This document shows positions 9,059-18,118 of a DNA stretch of 48,063 bases, piece by piece. The position numbers and the translations under genes were made by a program. Each line of letters begins with the position of its first letter. Position 1 is the first letter of the stretch. The notes under the pieces were generated by a model. The model searched no databases. It saw only the letters and a program-made list of their open reading frames with translations, and was not told the origin of the DNA. This DNA is from C7867-002 sp964646515 (GTDB lineage: Bacteria; Patescibacteriota; Minisyncoccia; Phycocordibacterales; PALSA-1337): assembly GCA_964646515.1 (NCBI GenBank), contig CAZYES010000003.1, positions 1-48,063 of the forward strand, given 5' to 3'.

Positions 9059-9760
9059 TTAGTTTGTCGTCGCAGTTATAGTCGTAGTCGAGATATATGT
9101 ATCATCAGGAATAACCGGACTCGGTGTGCCATTGAACTCAACTCTAAAATTGATAGTCGTCGTGGCTCCCGAAGCGGTCGTCTGCGTGCTTCTATTTACG
9201 ATCGTAACCGGCGTCGTAGATGAGTTGAGCCAGCAATGATCGGCCACGTCACCACCACTAGCATCATTGCAAACAGACCCGTTGTTTCTGAATATCTGCG
9301 CTAGATCGGCAGTGGTAGAAGCTTCAACACTATAACCAAAACGAGCGGTGCCAACAGCAGTCGTAAAATCGTAATCCGGAACACCTTCTACGCTTGGCGT
9401 ATAGGCTGGTATGTAATTGGCTGGATTTGTAATACCAATCATTCCCAACGAAGAACTGGCCTCCAAAGTCAAATTGTAACCAGTAATATTACTCGTCCTG
9501 ACTATGACCTGCGTACTGCCATTTGCGGTACCACCAGTGAGACCACCCAAAGTCGGAGACATTGTCACGTCAGACGGTGGTGTAACGATAGACATCTCCT
9601 CACTGACCAATTGGGAAACTGTGAATTGGTCAGAATATGAAATAGCGCCAAATCCTAAAGAGGGTTCGAAAGTTACAAAAAGCATCCCCAATAAAACAAG
9701 TCCAGTAATACTTTGCCTAACCAAATCACAAATAAATTTTATGTTTGTTAAAGGTTTCAT
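9059..9760 (-). CDS. Secreted protein, paralogue of 7185-7934
   Basis: 233 residues with an N-terminal signal or membrane segment (about 15-37). The exported beta-rich domain has the signatures PPSDVTMSPTLGGLTGG, an asparagine-serine-threonine-rich middle, a HCW motif with paired cysteines, and a TTTITATT end. It lacks the LEDTLGES motif of its paralogue. The ATG at 9760 follows a TATTAT box by 5 bases (9766-9771), so an internal start of transcription is possible. Function unknown. Position within the fibre operon suggests a cell-surface partner. Confidence 0.8.
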   Translation of the reverse strand: MKPLTNIKFICDLVRQSITGLVLLGMLFVTFEPSLGFGAISYSDQFTVSQLVSEEMSIVTPPSDVTMSPTLGGLTGGTANGSTQVIVRTSNITGYNLTLEASSSLGMIGITNPANYIPAYTPSVEGVPDYDFTTAVGTARFGYSVEASTTADLAQIFRNNGSVCNDASGGDVADHCWLNSSTTPVTIVNRSTQTTASGATTTINFRVEFNGTPSPVIPDDTYISTTTITATTN

Positions 9761-9791
9761 ATCCGATAATAAAATACTTTATCCGACCAAA

Positions 9792-10964
9792 TCATTTGCC
9801 AGTCGATACACTACTCCCGCCGACCTGATTAACAACAGGCACCATCACATAGATAAAATCTTTGCCCTTGGCTTGGCGAAATACTGGGGTAATCACGCCA
9901 GCCGTACCGCTAGAATCTGGCGTGATCTCAATTTGATCAGAAAAAGAATTTCTAATATCTTTTTTCATCTGCTCATCTTTGACCACTGAACCGGTCGAGG
10001 GCACAACAGCCAATCCGTTATATGGAATATTCTGATAATTATCCAAAGCCGTCTCTGAAGTATTCATAGATAATTTTTCTCCTCGCTGAAATAGAGCAAT
10101 GGCCGATCGGTATCCATTATGAAAAAATGAAAATACTGCCTCGAAGATGTTGTATACACTAGCAGTTACTGGTGCGCCACTTGTCATCGTGGAAACATTA
10201 TTCGCGGGCTTGAAGGTGATCGAAACTGCGCTCACAAAGACAAGAACAACCAGCGTTCCAACGAGCGCCTTCCGTAACATGATCGATCTTTTAAATTTGG
10301 GATACGACGTCTCTGATTGGGCTACTTGAGATTTTGTCTCCTCTGACAATACATTGCCTTGTCCAAGCAAAAGAATGTTATGTGGCTTTTCATTATCGTC
10401 AGCATATTCTGGTTGGTGACCGAAACCATCTTTAGATTTAGAAACTTCGACGGACTGTTGAGTAACGACGAGACTAGGAAAAGGAGATTCAGCAACTTGT
10501 TCTTTTTGCGACTTTGCTTTTTTCTCTTTGACGACGCTGTCTATATGCTGGCGCAAAGATTCTTTGGTGATAAACCAAGTACTACCGACCATGCGACAAT
10601 CGAGTCTGCCACTACGACAAAGCTGTCCCAGATAATCTGTGTTGTAACCAGACATAAGCGATGCGTGTTTGGTAGAAATTCTTTCTGGTTCATTGAAAGT
10701 CTTTGGATCTTTTCCGCCAAACTGACTTTTTTTGTCTTTACGAATATTTTGAATACGATTTTGAAGCGACTCATAAGAGACAACGCTAGCCATGTGTTCA
10801 CGTAGAGACTCCTCGGTTACAAACCAGGTGTGTCCGACCATTTTGCAATCTAGTTTTTTCGTACGGCAAAGTTGCCCAACGTAGTCACTGGAGTAATCCG
10901 AGATTTTGGAAGCTCGTTTAGACGAGATGTATTTTTTGCCTTGCGAAATATAGATATGTTTCAT
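9792..10964 (-). CDS. Membrane protein with two N-terminal helix-turn-helix-like repeats
   Basis: 390 residues. Two copies of a domain of about 49 residues (12-60 and 95-143) share the pattern SxKxASxxSxYxxDYxGQLCRxxxLDCxMVGxTWFxTxESLRxH, which resembles the MerR/excisionase-type winged helix-turn-helix used to read DNA. A charged linker leads to one membrane segment (about 229-250) and an outside C-terminal domain of about 140 residues ending in VPVVNQVGGSSVSTGK. Topology by the positive-inside rule: HTH repeats inside, tail outside. It is the first gene of the surface operon, preceded by a promoter at 10973-10984. Inference: a one-component membrane sensor that could regulate the genes behind it, or a structural scaffold that reuses the fold. 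DNA binding is not shown by sequence alone. Confidence 0.8.
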   Translation of the reverse strand: MKHIYISQGKKYISSKRASKISDYSSDYVGQLCRTKKLDCKMVGHTWFVTEESLREHMASVVSYESLQNRIQNIRKDKKSQFGGKDPKTFNEPERISTKHASLMSGYNTDYLGQLCRSGRLDCRMVGSTWFITKESLRQHIDSVVKEKKAKSQKEQVAESPFPSLVVTQQSVEVSKSKDGFGHQPEYADDNEKPHNILLLGQGNVLSEETKSQVAQSETSYPKFKRSIMLRKALVGTLVVLVFVSAVSITFKPANNVSTMTSGAPVTASVYNIFEAVFSFFHNGYRSAIALFQRGEKLSMNTSETALDNYQNIPYNGLAVVPSTGSVVKDEQMKKDIRNSFSDQIEITPDSSGTAGVITPVFRQAKGKDFIYVMVPVVNQVGGSSVSTGK

Positions 10965-10972
10965 AGTGCTCG

Positions 10973-10984
10973 TTTATAATTATA
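10973..10984 (-). promoter_or_regulatory. Promoter -10 region of the surface operon
   Basis: On the minus strand, overlapping TATAAT (10984-10979) and TATAAA (10978-10973) hexamers lie 14 and 8 bases upstream of the ATG at 10964. No good -35 is visible. The predicted leader is shorter than about 10 bases. Confidence 0.45.
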
Positions 10985-11018
10985 ACTGATATTTATGATA
11001 ATAGATCTAGTAGCAAAC

Positions 11019-11027
11019 TGTGGATAA
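11019..11027 (-). promoter_or_regulatory. Perfect DnaA-box consensus
   Basis: TTATCCACA on the minus strand, identical to the classical DnaA box. It stands alone in this region. A second perfect copy lies at 19228-19236. Confidence 0.5.
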
Positions 11028-11340
11028 CAAAGGTAACGCTCAATCATTTTTTGGTGCTATAGTTATGTTAGAATTTTGTAAAAACGACCAGCCCCAAAAG
11101 ACTTAAAATTCGCTTATAACGAAAGTAAATCCTAAAAGCACATTTCCATTGTCTAAAATACGATTACTAAGCAAACTTTTTGCATATTTTGATCAACAAT
11201 CAATGTTACAATCTAGAAACAGATTATTATGAGAATGAATACTTGATGTTTATATAGAAAAATGGTCACTTAATAAAGATTACTATACATTAATAAATAA
11301 TTATCAATAGTTAATAATATCTATAAACCTTTACATATCC

Positions 11341-11589
11341 ATGGACATATCAACCACTAAACTCATAACTATAAACAAAGCGGCAAAGATACTTGGTGTA
11401 ACCCCATTAACTTTGCGTAATTGGGATAACAGCGGTAAGTTTCCAGCTTCAAGACACCCTATCAATAATTATAGGGTTTATAAACTATCTGAGATTGAAG
11501 AGTTGGTTACAAAGATCGAAGCCAGCAAGGGCAAAAGGCCAACAAAGGGCCAAGTCAGGAAAATCGTCGTTCAGCATTTGACAGAATGA
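11341..11589 (+). CDS. Small MerR-type helix-turn-helix protein
   Basis: 82 residues. Residues 8-60 form a MerR/HTH_17-like winged helix-turn-helix: INKAAKILGVTPLTLRNWD, then the wing SGKFPASRHPINNYRVYKLSEIEEL. A basic C-terminal helix (KGKRPTKGQVRKIVVQHL) follows, but there is no effector-binding domain. Such stand-alone proteins act as small regulators or excisionase-like factors. It is encoded alone between the surface operon and gatB and reads away from the operon, so a regulatory link to that operon is possible but unproven. Confidence 0.8.
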   Translation: MDISTTKLITINKAAKILGVTPLTLRNWDNSGKFPASRHPINNYRVYKLSEIEELVTKIEASKGKRPTKGQVRKIVVQHLTE

Positions 11590-11604
11590 CCCAACAAAAC
11601 ACTC

Positions 11605-11634
11605 TTTTCATTCTTATGAATTATCTGCTATCCT
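11605..11634 (+). promoter_or_regulatory. Leaderless promoter of gatB
   Basis: TTTTCA (11605-11610), 18-base spacer, then the extended -10 TGC-TATCCT (11626-11634). Six bases later comes the ATG at 11641, placing the expected transcription start at the A of the start codon. Confidence 0.6.
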
Positions 11635-11640
11635 ATATTT

Positions 11641-13068
11641 ATGAATAAAAAAACTTATACCCCGACCATAGGTCTAGAGATTCACGCCGAACTGAAAACC
11701 AACTCAAAGATGTTCTGCGCGTGCAAAAACAATCCTGATGAAGAAAAACCAAATGCAAACATCTGTCCAATCTGCTTGGGACATCCAGGCACTCTACCGG
11801 TGCTAAATATGGAAGCCATAAAACACGTAATGAAAATCGGCTTAGCGGTCGATGGCAAACTGGCAGACTTTACAGAGTGGGATCGCAAAAATTATTTTTA
11901 TCCCGATATTCCAAAAGGTTACCAGATCAGTCAATACAAATACCCCCTCGTCTCCGGAGGCGAGCTTGCCCAAGTGGCAATCGAACGTATTCATCTAGAA
12001 GAAGACACCGCACAGTCGACGCACGATACTCACAAAAAAAGCCTGGTCAACTTCAACCGCTCTAGTGTTCCCCTGATGGAGCTTGTCACAAAACCAGTAA
12101 TCCACGATGCCACCACCGCCGTCCGTTTTGCAAAAGAGCTACAACTGCTTCTTCGCTACCTAGGCGCTGGACTAGCAAACATGGAAAAAGGAGAGATGCG
12201 CGTCGAAGCCAACGTCTCAGTTTCAAAAGACGAAAAAAAGCTTGGCACCAAAACCGAAGTCAAAAACTTAAATTCATTCAAGGCCGTCGAGAAAGCGATC
12301 GAGTTTGAAATCATACGCCAGACTTCCCTCTTGGAAAAAGATCAGCCTGTTTTGCAAGAGACCAGAGGATGGGACAATGACCGTGGCGAGACATATTCAC
12401 AGAGAAGCAAAGAAAGCTCCCATGATTATCGTTACTACCCAGACCCAGACATTCCAAAACTAAAAATCTCTGAAATTGGAGAATTGGGTGCAGATCTTCT
12501 GAAAAAAGAACTACCAGAATTACCATGGATAAAGCGAGATCGTTACAAAAAAGATTTCGGCATGACCGACAAAGAAGTCGCCATCTTCATCGAATCACCA
12601 GAAATCGCCAACTACTTCGAATCAATCATCTCTGTTTACAAAAGAGACGCGAAGAAGACTAAGCTGACGATCAATTACTTGCTGACCGACTATCTCAGCA
12701 TACTGAAAGAAAAAAACGCCAAAGTAAATCTGATACCACACGCCTCCTTCGCCGAACTAATTTCGATGGTTGCAGATGGTCATATTTCCTCGCGTGGCGC
12801 AAAAGATTTGCTCTCCCTATTATCAAAAGACAATGAGGCCACGCCAAAATCACTGGCAGAAAAACACAATCTGATCCAAAAAAGCGACAGCAATGATCTC
12901 GCGCCTATTATCGAAAAAGTCATTAGTGATAACTTACCGGTAGTCGCTGAATACAAAAAAGGTAAAACTACTTCCATACAGTTCCTGATCGGCCAAGCAA
13001 TGAAAGCAACCAAAGGATCGGCAAATCCGGAGGTCGTGAAAAAACTACTTACTGAGAAACTCAAATAG
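11641..13068 (+). CDS. gatB: Aspartyl/glutamyl-tRNA amidotransferase subunit B
   Basis: 475 residues, full family length. GatB is the kinase subunit of GatCAB, which phosphorylates Glu-tRNA(Gln) or Asp-tRNA(Asn) so that it can be amidated with ammonia from GatA. Seen: GLEIHAELKT (11-20), a zinc-type cysteine set (C26, C28, C42, C45), the signature DRKNYFYPDIPKGYQISQ at about 81-98, a tRNA-reading YqeY-like tail from about residue 330, and the C-terminal helical domain. gatA and gatC are not adjacent. It has its own leaderless promoter and converges with obgE, with 3 bases between the stop codons. Confidence 0.97.
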   Translation: MNKKTYTPTIGLEIHAELKTNSKMFCACKNNPDEEKPNANICPICLGHPGTLPVLNMEAIKHVMKIGLAVDGKLADFTEWDRKNYFYPDIPKGYQISQYKYPLVSGGELAQVAIERIHLEEDTAQSTHDTHKKSLVNFNRSSVPLMELVTKPVIHDATTAVRFAKELQLLLRYLGAGLANMEKGEMRVEANVSVSKDEKKLGTKTEVKNLNSFKAVEKAIEFEIIRQTSLLEKDQPVLQETRGWDNDRGETYSQRSKESSHDYRYYPDPDIPKLKISEIGELGADLLKKELPELPWIKRDRYKKDFGMTDKEVAIFIESPEIANYFESIISVYKRDAKKTKLTINYLLTDYLSILKEKNAKVNLIPHASFAELISMVADGHISSRGAKDLLSLLSKDNEATPKSLAEKHNLIQKSDSNDLAPIIEKVISDNLPVVAEYKKGKTTSIQFLIGQAMKATKGSANPEVVKKLLTEKLK

Positions 13069-13071
13069 ACT

Positions 13072-14055
13072 CTACTTGGACGGAGACGTGGCCATGAGGC
13101 GCTTTACGATCTCCTCTCCCAATGTTTTTACCGATGCATCATCCAACACCGACACCTCCAAAATATCCCTATCGAATTTCCGCAATTTCTCCCTAGCGAC
13201 TTTGATAGATTTTTCATCTACCATATCGGTCTTGGTCAAAATAATCATTTCTTTTTTTTCGGTCAATCCTCCACCATATTTCTCAAGCTCATTACGAACA
13301 GTCACGTATGCGCTTTCAATATCGCCACTTTCCAAAGATATCAGGTGAAGCAACATTTTTGTTCTCTTGGTATGACGCAAAAACTTATGCCCCAATCCCT
13401 TACCTTCAGCCGCGCCTTCGATAAGCCCCGGCAGATCGGCCAAAATGTAACCATGAATAGCGCCGAGATTTGGATCTAGCGTGGTAAAAGCATAACTACC
13501 CACCTTGGCATTTGCATTAGTGAGGGCGTTCAAGAGACTAGATTTACCGGCATTTGGCAGGCCGACAAGACCAGCGTCGGCAATAAGATTCAGTTCTACT
13601 TTGAAATCAGCTTCTTCACCCAAAAGACCAATGGTTGATTGCTCTGGTTTGACGTTGGTCGAGGCTTTGAAATACTCGTTACCCAGACCGCCCCTTCCAC
13701 CATGGAGAATTTTGGAAATCTGACCAACCTGAACGAGTTCAATAACGCGACCAGTCTTTATATTCGTGACTATAGAACCTATCGGCAAATCAACGGTAAT
13801 ATCTTTACCACTTTTACCTTGCATACTAGAATTCTGGCCATCTTTACCATTCCCAGCTTCAAAAGATTTCACCGCTTTGTGGCGAGCTAGAATATTTATA
13901 TCGCGTACGGCTCGAACATAGACATCTCCCCCGGGTCCACCATTACCACCGGCCGCCCCAGAAAACTCTTTGCCTTTTTCATGACGCCAACGAACCACGC
14001 CGGCGCCACCATTGCCTGCTCTCGCGTGAAATCGTATTTCATCAATAAAAGCCAT
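13072..14055 (-). CDS. obgE: GTPase ObgE/CgtA
   Basis: 327 residues. Obg assists assembly of the large ribosomal subunit and stress control. Seen: glycine-rich Obg fold (1-157, with AGNGGAGVVRWRHEKG and GGNGGPGGDVYV), P-loop GLPNAGKSS (165-173), switch region DPNLGAI, G3 DLPGLIEGAAEGKGLGHKFL, and G4 TKTD. The family's variable C-terminal OCT domain is absent, making the protein about 100 residues shorter than the Bacillus form. It follows the AI-2E permease gene by 20 bases in the same direction and is probably co-transcribed with it. Confidence 0.95.
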   Translation of the reverse strand: MAFIDEIRFHARAGNGGAGVVRWRHEKGKEFSGAAGGNGGPGGDVYVRAVRDINILARHKAVKSFEAGNGKDGQNSSMQGKSGKDITVDLPIGSIVTNIKTGRVIELVQVGQISKILHGGRGGLGNEYFKASTNVKPEQSTIGLLGEEADFKVELNLIADAGLVGLPNAGKSSLLNALTNANAKVGSYAFTTLDPNLGAIHGYILADLPGLIEGAAEGKGLGHKFLRHTKRTKMLLHLISLESGDIESAYVTVRNELEKYGGGLTEKKEMIILTKTDMVDEKSIKVAREKLRKFDRDILEVSVLDDASVKTLGEEIVKRLMATSPSK

Positions 14056-14075
14056 ATGTAATAAAAATGACAGTT

Positions 14076-15167
14076 TTATTTTCCAATCTCATCTTTGTCG
14101 TCTGTATTTACAATATTGCCATTATCAACAAAAGAATTCTTGTAAATTTCCAAAAGTGTAAAGAGACAGACGAGGACAATTGGCCCTACTATGAATCCGA
14201 CGATTCCGAACATCAATATTCCACCCAGTACCGACAAGAGAATCAAAAAGGGGTGAATATTGACGCCTTTGTTGATCATCGCCGGACCTATGAGATGATC
14301 GATGATGAATGTACCCGCATAGCCCCAGACGAGAAGACCAATGGCAAAAAGGTAATTCCCAGATAACACGAGATATGCTGCGCCGGGCAAGATGAGAATA
14401 CTGGTGCCCAGCCCCGGCACCAAAGAGGCAACAGCGGCGATAGTTCCCCACAAAGCCGGCGCCGGTATACCAAAAGCCATAAAAGCCAGACCAACTGACA
14501 AACCTTCGAGAATAGAGACGGCGATAGTTCCAGCAAAGACAGAACGAATGGCTTTCTTAAACGTCAAAGTTATATATTCATCATTCGAATCTAGTAATGG
14601 ACTCCAAGAAATAAAGAGCCTTTTGAGCTTTGCGCCATCTCTAAGAAAATAGAACAAAGCGATCAAAAAGACTAGAGCATATCCAGCAATTTTGGCGAGA
14701 CTAGAAAAGATAGTGTCAATATTTGAAAATGCCCATTCGAGTATGTCTTTCAGATAAGTGGTTATATTCAAAGAATCAAAAGAGTGCGCGGGCAAAATAC
14801 CAAACACCATGTCAGAAAACAACTGTGACCCGCTATTCAAGGCGTCAATAACTTGTGATCTATTGGCCTCGTCAATCAACATGCCGTATAGATCTTGAAT
14901 TTCAACATATATACTTCCAATCAATAAAAACAAAGGTACTAGAATAACGACCAAAACTAAGGTAACAGTAATCAGCGCCGACGTAGTTCTACCCAAAGAT
15001 CCAAGACCAAATATTCTCAAAAGCCAACGATATACAGGATATACGACGACAGCTCCAGCGAGACTCAAAATGAGAGGGGTCAGAAATGGTAAAAATATGA
15101 GAGCGACAGCGATGACGGCTCCAAGTAACAAGATAAAAAAGAAATATGAGGATATGCGAGAATCCAT
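14076..15167 (-). CDS. AI-2E family (UPF0118) transporter
   Basis: 363 residues with about eight membrane segments: two near the N-terminus, one near residue 65-88, a soluble loop of about 80 residues, then a run of five or more ending at about residue 345. The conserved core has the pattern ALWGTIAAVASLVPGLGTSILILPGA and GPAMINKGVNIHPFLILLS. The family includes the E. coli TqsA/PerM proteins; members export or exchange small solutes, and some act in sodium/proton exchange. The substrate cannot be deduced. It has its own leaderless promoter and leads into obgE. Confidence 0.88.
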   Translation of the reverse strand: MDSRISSYFFFILLLGAVIAVALIFLPFLTPLILSLAGAVVVYPVYRWLLRIFGLGSLGRTTSALITVTLVLVVILVPLFLLIGSIYVEIQDLYGMLIDEANRSQVIDALNSGSQLFSDMVFGILPAHSFDSLNITTYLKDILEWAFSNIDTIFSSLAKIAGYALVFLIALFYFLRDGAKLKRLFISWSPLLDSNDEYITLTFKKAIRSVFAGTIAVSILEGLSVGLAFMAFGIPAPALWGTIAAVASLVPGLGTSILILPGAAYLVLSGNYLFAIGLLVWGYAGTFIIDHLIGPAMINKGVNIHPFLILLSVLGGILMFGIVGFIVGPIVLVCLFTLLEIYKNSFVDNGNIVNTDDKDEIGK

Positions 15168-15173
15168 GGTATT

Positions 15174-15202
15174 ACATTACCATGAATTGTGAATTTTGTG
15201 AA
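15174..15202 (-). promoter_or_regulatory. Leaderless promoter of the AI-2E family gene
   Basis: On the minus strand: TTCACA (15202-15197), 17-base spacer ending in TGG, TAATGT (15179-15174), 6 bases, ATG at 15167. It is a good -35, an extended -10 and no untranslated leader. Confidence 0.65.
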
Positions 15203-15236
15203 ATCAGCTGGTCTGACTCTTGAAAATGGCCCTACG

Positions 15237-15316
15237 CGCCATGGCACTTCTTGTATTTCTTACCACTACCGCACCCGTTCGACTCGCCCTCGACAAGCTC
15301 GGGCTCGCTCAGGGTG
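15237..15316 (-). pseudogene. Duplicated secA 3' tail joined to a palindromic-type repeat
   Basis: Just past the secA stop (15317-15319), minus-strand bases 15273-15238 again encode CGSGKKYKKCHG followed by A and TAG, in another frame from secA. The bases between the copies (about 15274-15313) match the TTCGACAAGCTCAGGG type of short interspersed repeat found in many bacterial genomes (here CTCGACAAGCTCGGG, with arms CTGAGCGAG and CGAGTCGAACGGG). Inference: the repeat inserted, or recombined, within the secA tail and left a second copy of the last dozen codons. Confidence 0.6.
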
Positions 15317-18055
15317 CTAAACCCCATGACACTTTTTATACTTCTTACCACTACCGCACGGGCATAATTCATTTCTTCCTATATTCTCTTTCTTCTCCAC
15401 CGCCGAATTGTCTCCTCCATCTCCCGAACCAATCATCTGCGCGTTTTCATGAACCTCTTTTAGATTCGTCATCTCGTTCGCGTGAATCGCCTTACTGGCT
15501 TTGTCCTGTCCTATATTATTCGTGTCTGATGCTCTGGCACTATCGACCGGCATAATATGTGGCAAAATCTTTACCACTTGTTCTCTAGTCGCGTACTGCA
15601 TCTCCTTGAACAGCCGTAAACCCTCTTTTTTGTACTCAACTAGAGGATCGCGCTGTCCATAAGCCCTCAAACTCACACTTGACCGCGTATAATCCATGAC
15701 CTCGAGATGTTCCACCCAATACATATCAATCGTCTGCAATAGGATAATACGAATTGCCCTTAAGAATGGTTCGCGACCAAATTCTTTGATCTTCTGATCA
15801 ACAATAAGCCGAGTGTCAGATTGATTTTCGGTAGACTGTGTCGCCTCAACGCGATATCTAGAAGCAAGTGCCACAGAAGACATCGGAGAAATATCTCTCG
15901 ATACATCAATGATCTCAAACAACTCATTTTCCACATCTTCCAATGTTCCCAATAACAATTTCCTTCGTCTAGAATAGATCGACCCGCGTTGATGATTGAT
16001 CACATCGTCAAATTCAAGTACATGTTTTCTGGAATCAAAATTGAAGCCCTCGATCTTCTCTTGCGCCGTCTCCAAAGCCCTGGAAATGATCCTGTGTTCA
16101 ATCGCTTCGTCTTCTGCCATTCCCAACTTCCCCATCATGGATTTCAAAGTATCGGAAGCGAAAACACGCATCAGAGAATCTTCCAAGGAAACAAAGAACT
16201 GCGTCTCACCGGGATCACCTTGGCGACCAGAACGACCTCGGAGCTGATTGTCGATGCGTCTGGCTTCGTGACGTTCCGTGCCAAGCACAAAAAGTCCGCC
16301 AGCCGACTTGACCTCTTCGTACAATTCTGGTGTGTTGGGATTGCCTCCGAGCTTGATGTCTACGCCACGACCAGCCATATTAGTAGCAATAGTTACAGCG
16401 CCCTTTTTGCCAGCTTGCGCGATTATTTCACCTTCTCTCTCATGATTCTTGGCATTCAAAATCTCATGCGGAATACCTTCGGCTTTCAAAAACTGAGAAA
16501 GTAATTCATTTTTTTCAATAGAGACTGTGCCAATCAATATCGGCTGACCCTTGTCATGAAGCGCCTTCACTTTTCTGGAGATAGCCCTGTATTTGCCCAA
16601 TTCGGTCCGAAAGATCTGATCATTCTGATCAAGACGAGTGGTCGGCTTATTGGTAGGAACGACATGAACTTCGAGACCATAGACTTTGAAAAACTCTTCG
16701 GAGGAAGTAGCCGCCGTTCCGGTCATACCTGACAATTTGGGATACATTCTAAAGAAATTCTGAAAAGTTATCGAAGCGTATGTCCGCGATTCTTGTTGGA
16801 TACTAACGCCTTCCTTGGCTTCAATGGCCTGATGCAATCCTTCAGACCAACGTCTTCCGGGTTGCAAACGGCCAGTAAATTCATCGACAATGACTATCTC
16901 GTTATCTTTCACGACATATTCTTTGTCTCTATGATACAAAGCTTTGGCACGAATGGCCGTCTCCAAATGATGTACTGACTTTATCCCTTTGTCAGTATAG
17001 ATGTTTTCTATGCCAAGAATCTTTTCTGCCTTAGTAATACCGGCATCAGTGAGAGAAATAGATTTGTGTTTTTCTTCCACTGTGTAATCTTCATCTGCAT
17101 TAAATGATTTAACCATCGAAGCAAACTGTTTATAGATAGATTCCGCGTCACGCGTTGGCGCAGAAATGATAAGAGGCGTACGCGCCTCATCTATCAAAAT
17201 AGAATCGATCTCATCGACAATAGCATAATTGAAATCTCTCTGACGCAATCGATCGGCACTGTATTCGAGATTGTCACGAAGATAATCAAAACCAAATTCG
17301 TTATTAGTGCCATAAGTGATATCGGCCATATAAGCTTCGTGTCTCGAGACTGGTCGCAAAAATTCATGAACGACTTTGAAAGCACCCAGTTCATCTCGTT
17401 TCTGATCGAGTGAGTCGGAGGTCTTGGAAGAACCAATACCACCATCTTGCTCCAATACAGGGCCCTTTGCCTCTTGTGATCGATGTTCCGGATCATAAAT
17501 GAAACTAGATTCATGGTTGATAACGCCAACCGAAAGTCCCAAAAATGAATAAATCTGACCCATCCACACGGCATCACGACGCGATAGGTAATCATTCACC
17601 GTAACGATGTGCACGCCTTTTCCGGTAAGCGCGTTCAGGTAGGCTGGCAATGTAGCAACGAGAGTCTTCCCTTCTCCAGTTCTCATCTCAGATATTGCCC
17701 CAGAATGCAGAACCATTCCGCCGAGTAATTGCACATCAAAATGTCTTTGGCCAAGCGTACGCTTGGCAGCTTCTCGAACAACGGCAAAAGCTTCTGGCAA
17801 TATTTCTTCTAAAATGCCACCGCTTTCATCTCTAACTTGTTTTGAATTGCCAGTTTCTCGAAATTGATAATTTGTTTTTTCTCTCTGGCTTGCGCTTTGT
17901 ATCCTTTTTCGAAACTCTTCTGTCTTCGCCCTCAACTCATTGTCAGACAGCACCTTAATCGCATCTTCAAATGCGTTTATTTTGGCTACATTTGGTTGAA
18001 ATTTCTTCAAACCACGAGTATGCGAGCCACCTCTCAATTTATCTAAAAATGACAT
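15317..18055 (-). CDS. secA: Preprotein translocase ATPase SecA
   Basis: 912 residues. SecA drives secretory proteins through SecYEG by ATP hydrolysis. Seen: P-loop TGEGKT (126-131); VNDYLSRRDA; DEID in place of DEAD (about 280); GMTGTA; TNMAGRGVDIKLGG; GRSGRQGDPGETQFF; and the metal-binding tail CPCGSGKKYKKCHGV. There are two insertions relative to E. coli: about 20 residues near 56-80 and about 50 residues at 182-236, before EAYMADITYGTNNEFGFDYLRDN. Insertions of this kind are common in CPR SecA proteins. The many signal-peptide proteins in this window are its expected clients. A partial copy of its tail lies just downstream. Confidence 0.97.
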   Translation of the reverse strand: MSFLDKLRGGSHTRGLKKFQPNVAKINAFEDAIKVLSDNELRAKTEEFRKRIQSASQREKTNYQFRETGNSKQVRDESGGILEEILPEAFAVVREAAKRTLGQRHFDVQLLGGMVLHSGAISEMRTGEGKTLVATLPAYLNALTGKGVHIVTVNDYLSRRDAVWMGQIYSFLGLSVGVINHESSFIYDPEHRSQEAKGPVLEQDGGIGSSKTSDSLDQKRDELGAFKVVHEFLRPVSRHEAYMADITYGTNNEFGFDYLRDNLEYSADRLRQRDFNYAIVDEIDSILIDEARTPLIISAPTRDAESIYKQFASMVKSFNADEDYTVEEKHKSISLTDAGITKAEKILGIENIYTDKGIKSVHHLETAIRAKALYHRDKEYVVKDNEIVIVDEFTGRLQPGRRWSEGLHQAIEAKEGVSIQQESRTYASITFQNFFRMYPKLSGMTGTAATSSEEFFKVYGLEVHVVPTNKPTTRLDQNDQIFRTELGKYRAISRKVKALHDKGQPILIGTVSIEKNELLSQFLKAEGIPHEILNAKNHEREGEIIAQAGKKGAVTIATNMAGRGVDIKLGGNPNTPELYEEVKSAGGLFVLGTERHEARRIDNQLRGRSGRQGDPGETQFFVSLEDSLMRVFASDTLKSMMGKLGMAEDEAIEHRIISRALETAQEKIEGFNFDSRKHVLEFDDVINHQRGSIYSRRRKLLLGTLEDVENELFEIIDVSRDISPMSSVALASRYRVEATQSTENQSDTRLIVDQKIKEFGREPFLRAIRIILLQTIDMYWVEHLEVMDYTRSSVSLRAYGQRDPLVEYKKEGLRLFKEMQYATREQVVKILPHIMPVDSARASDTNNIGQDKASKAIHANEMTNLKEVHENAQMIGSGDGGDNSAVEKKENIGRNELCPCGSGKKYKKCHGV

Positions 18056-18118
18056 AGTAGTAAAGGCACTTTAACACATTTTTGAGACAGAAAAAAGTAA
18101 AACCATAGAACAAAACAA

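Larger units (their letters stand above)
10965..11340. other. AT-rich divergent intergenic region with one perfect DnaA box
   Basis: 376 bases between the leftward surface operon and the rightward MerR-like gene. It holds the operon promoter at its left end and one perfect DnaA box, TTATCCACA on the minus strand, at 11019-11027. A very AT-rich stretch covers about 11210-11340. No ORF, tRNA or strong hairpin was seen. Confidence 0.6.

Noticed and set aside
10965..11340. Replication origin
   Set aside because: Only one DnaA box and no dnaA or dnaN nearby; the AT-rich stretch alone is not enough.
15220..15555. Plus-strand 111-codon frame
   Set aside because: It is a shadow of the secA 3' end and its duplicated tail.
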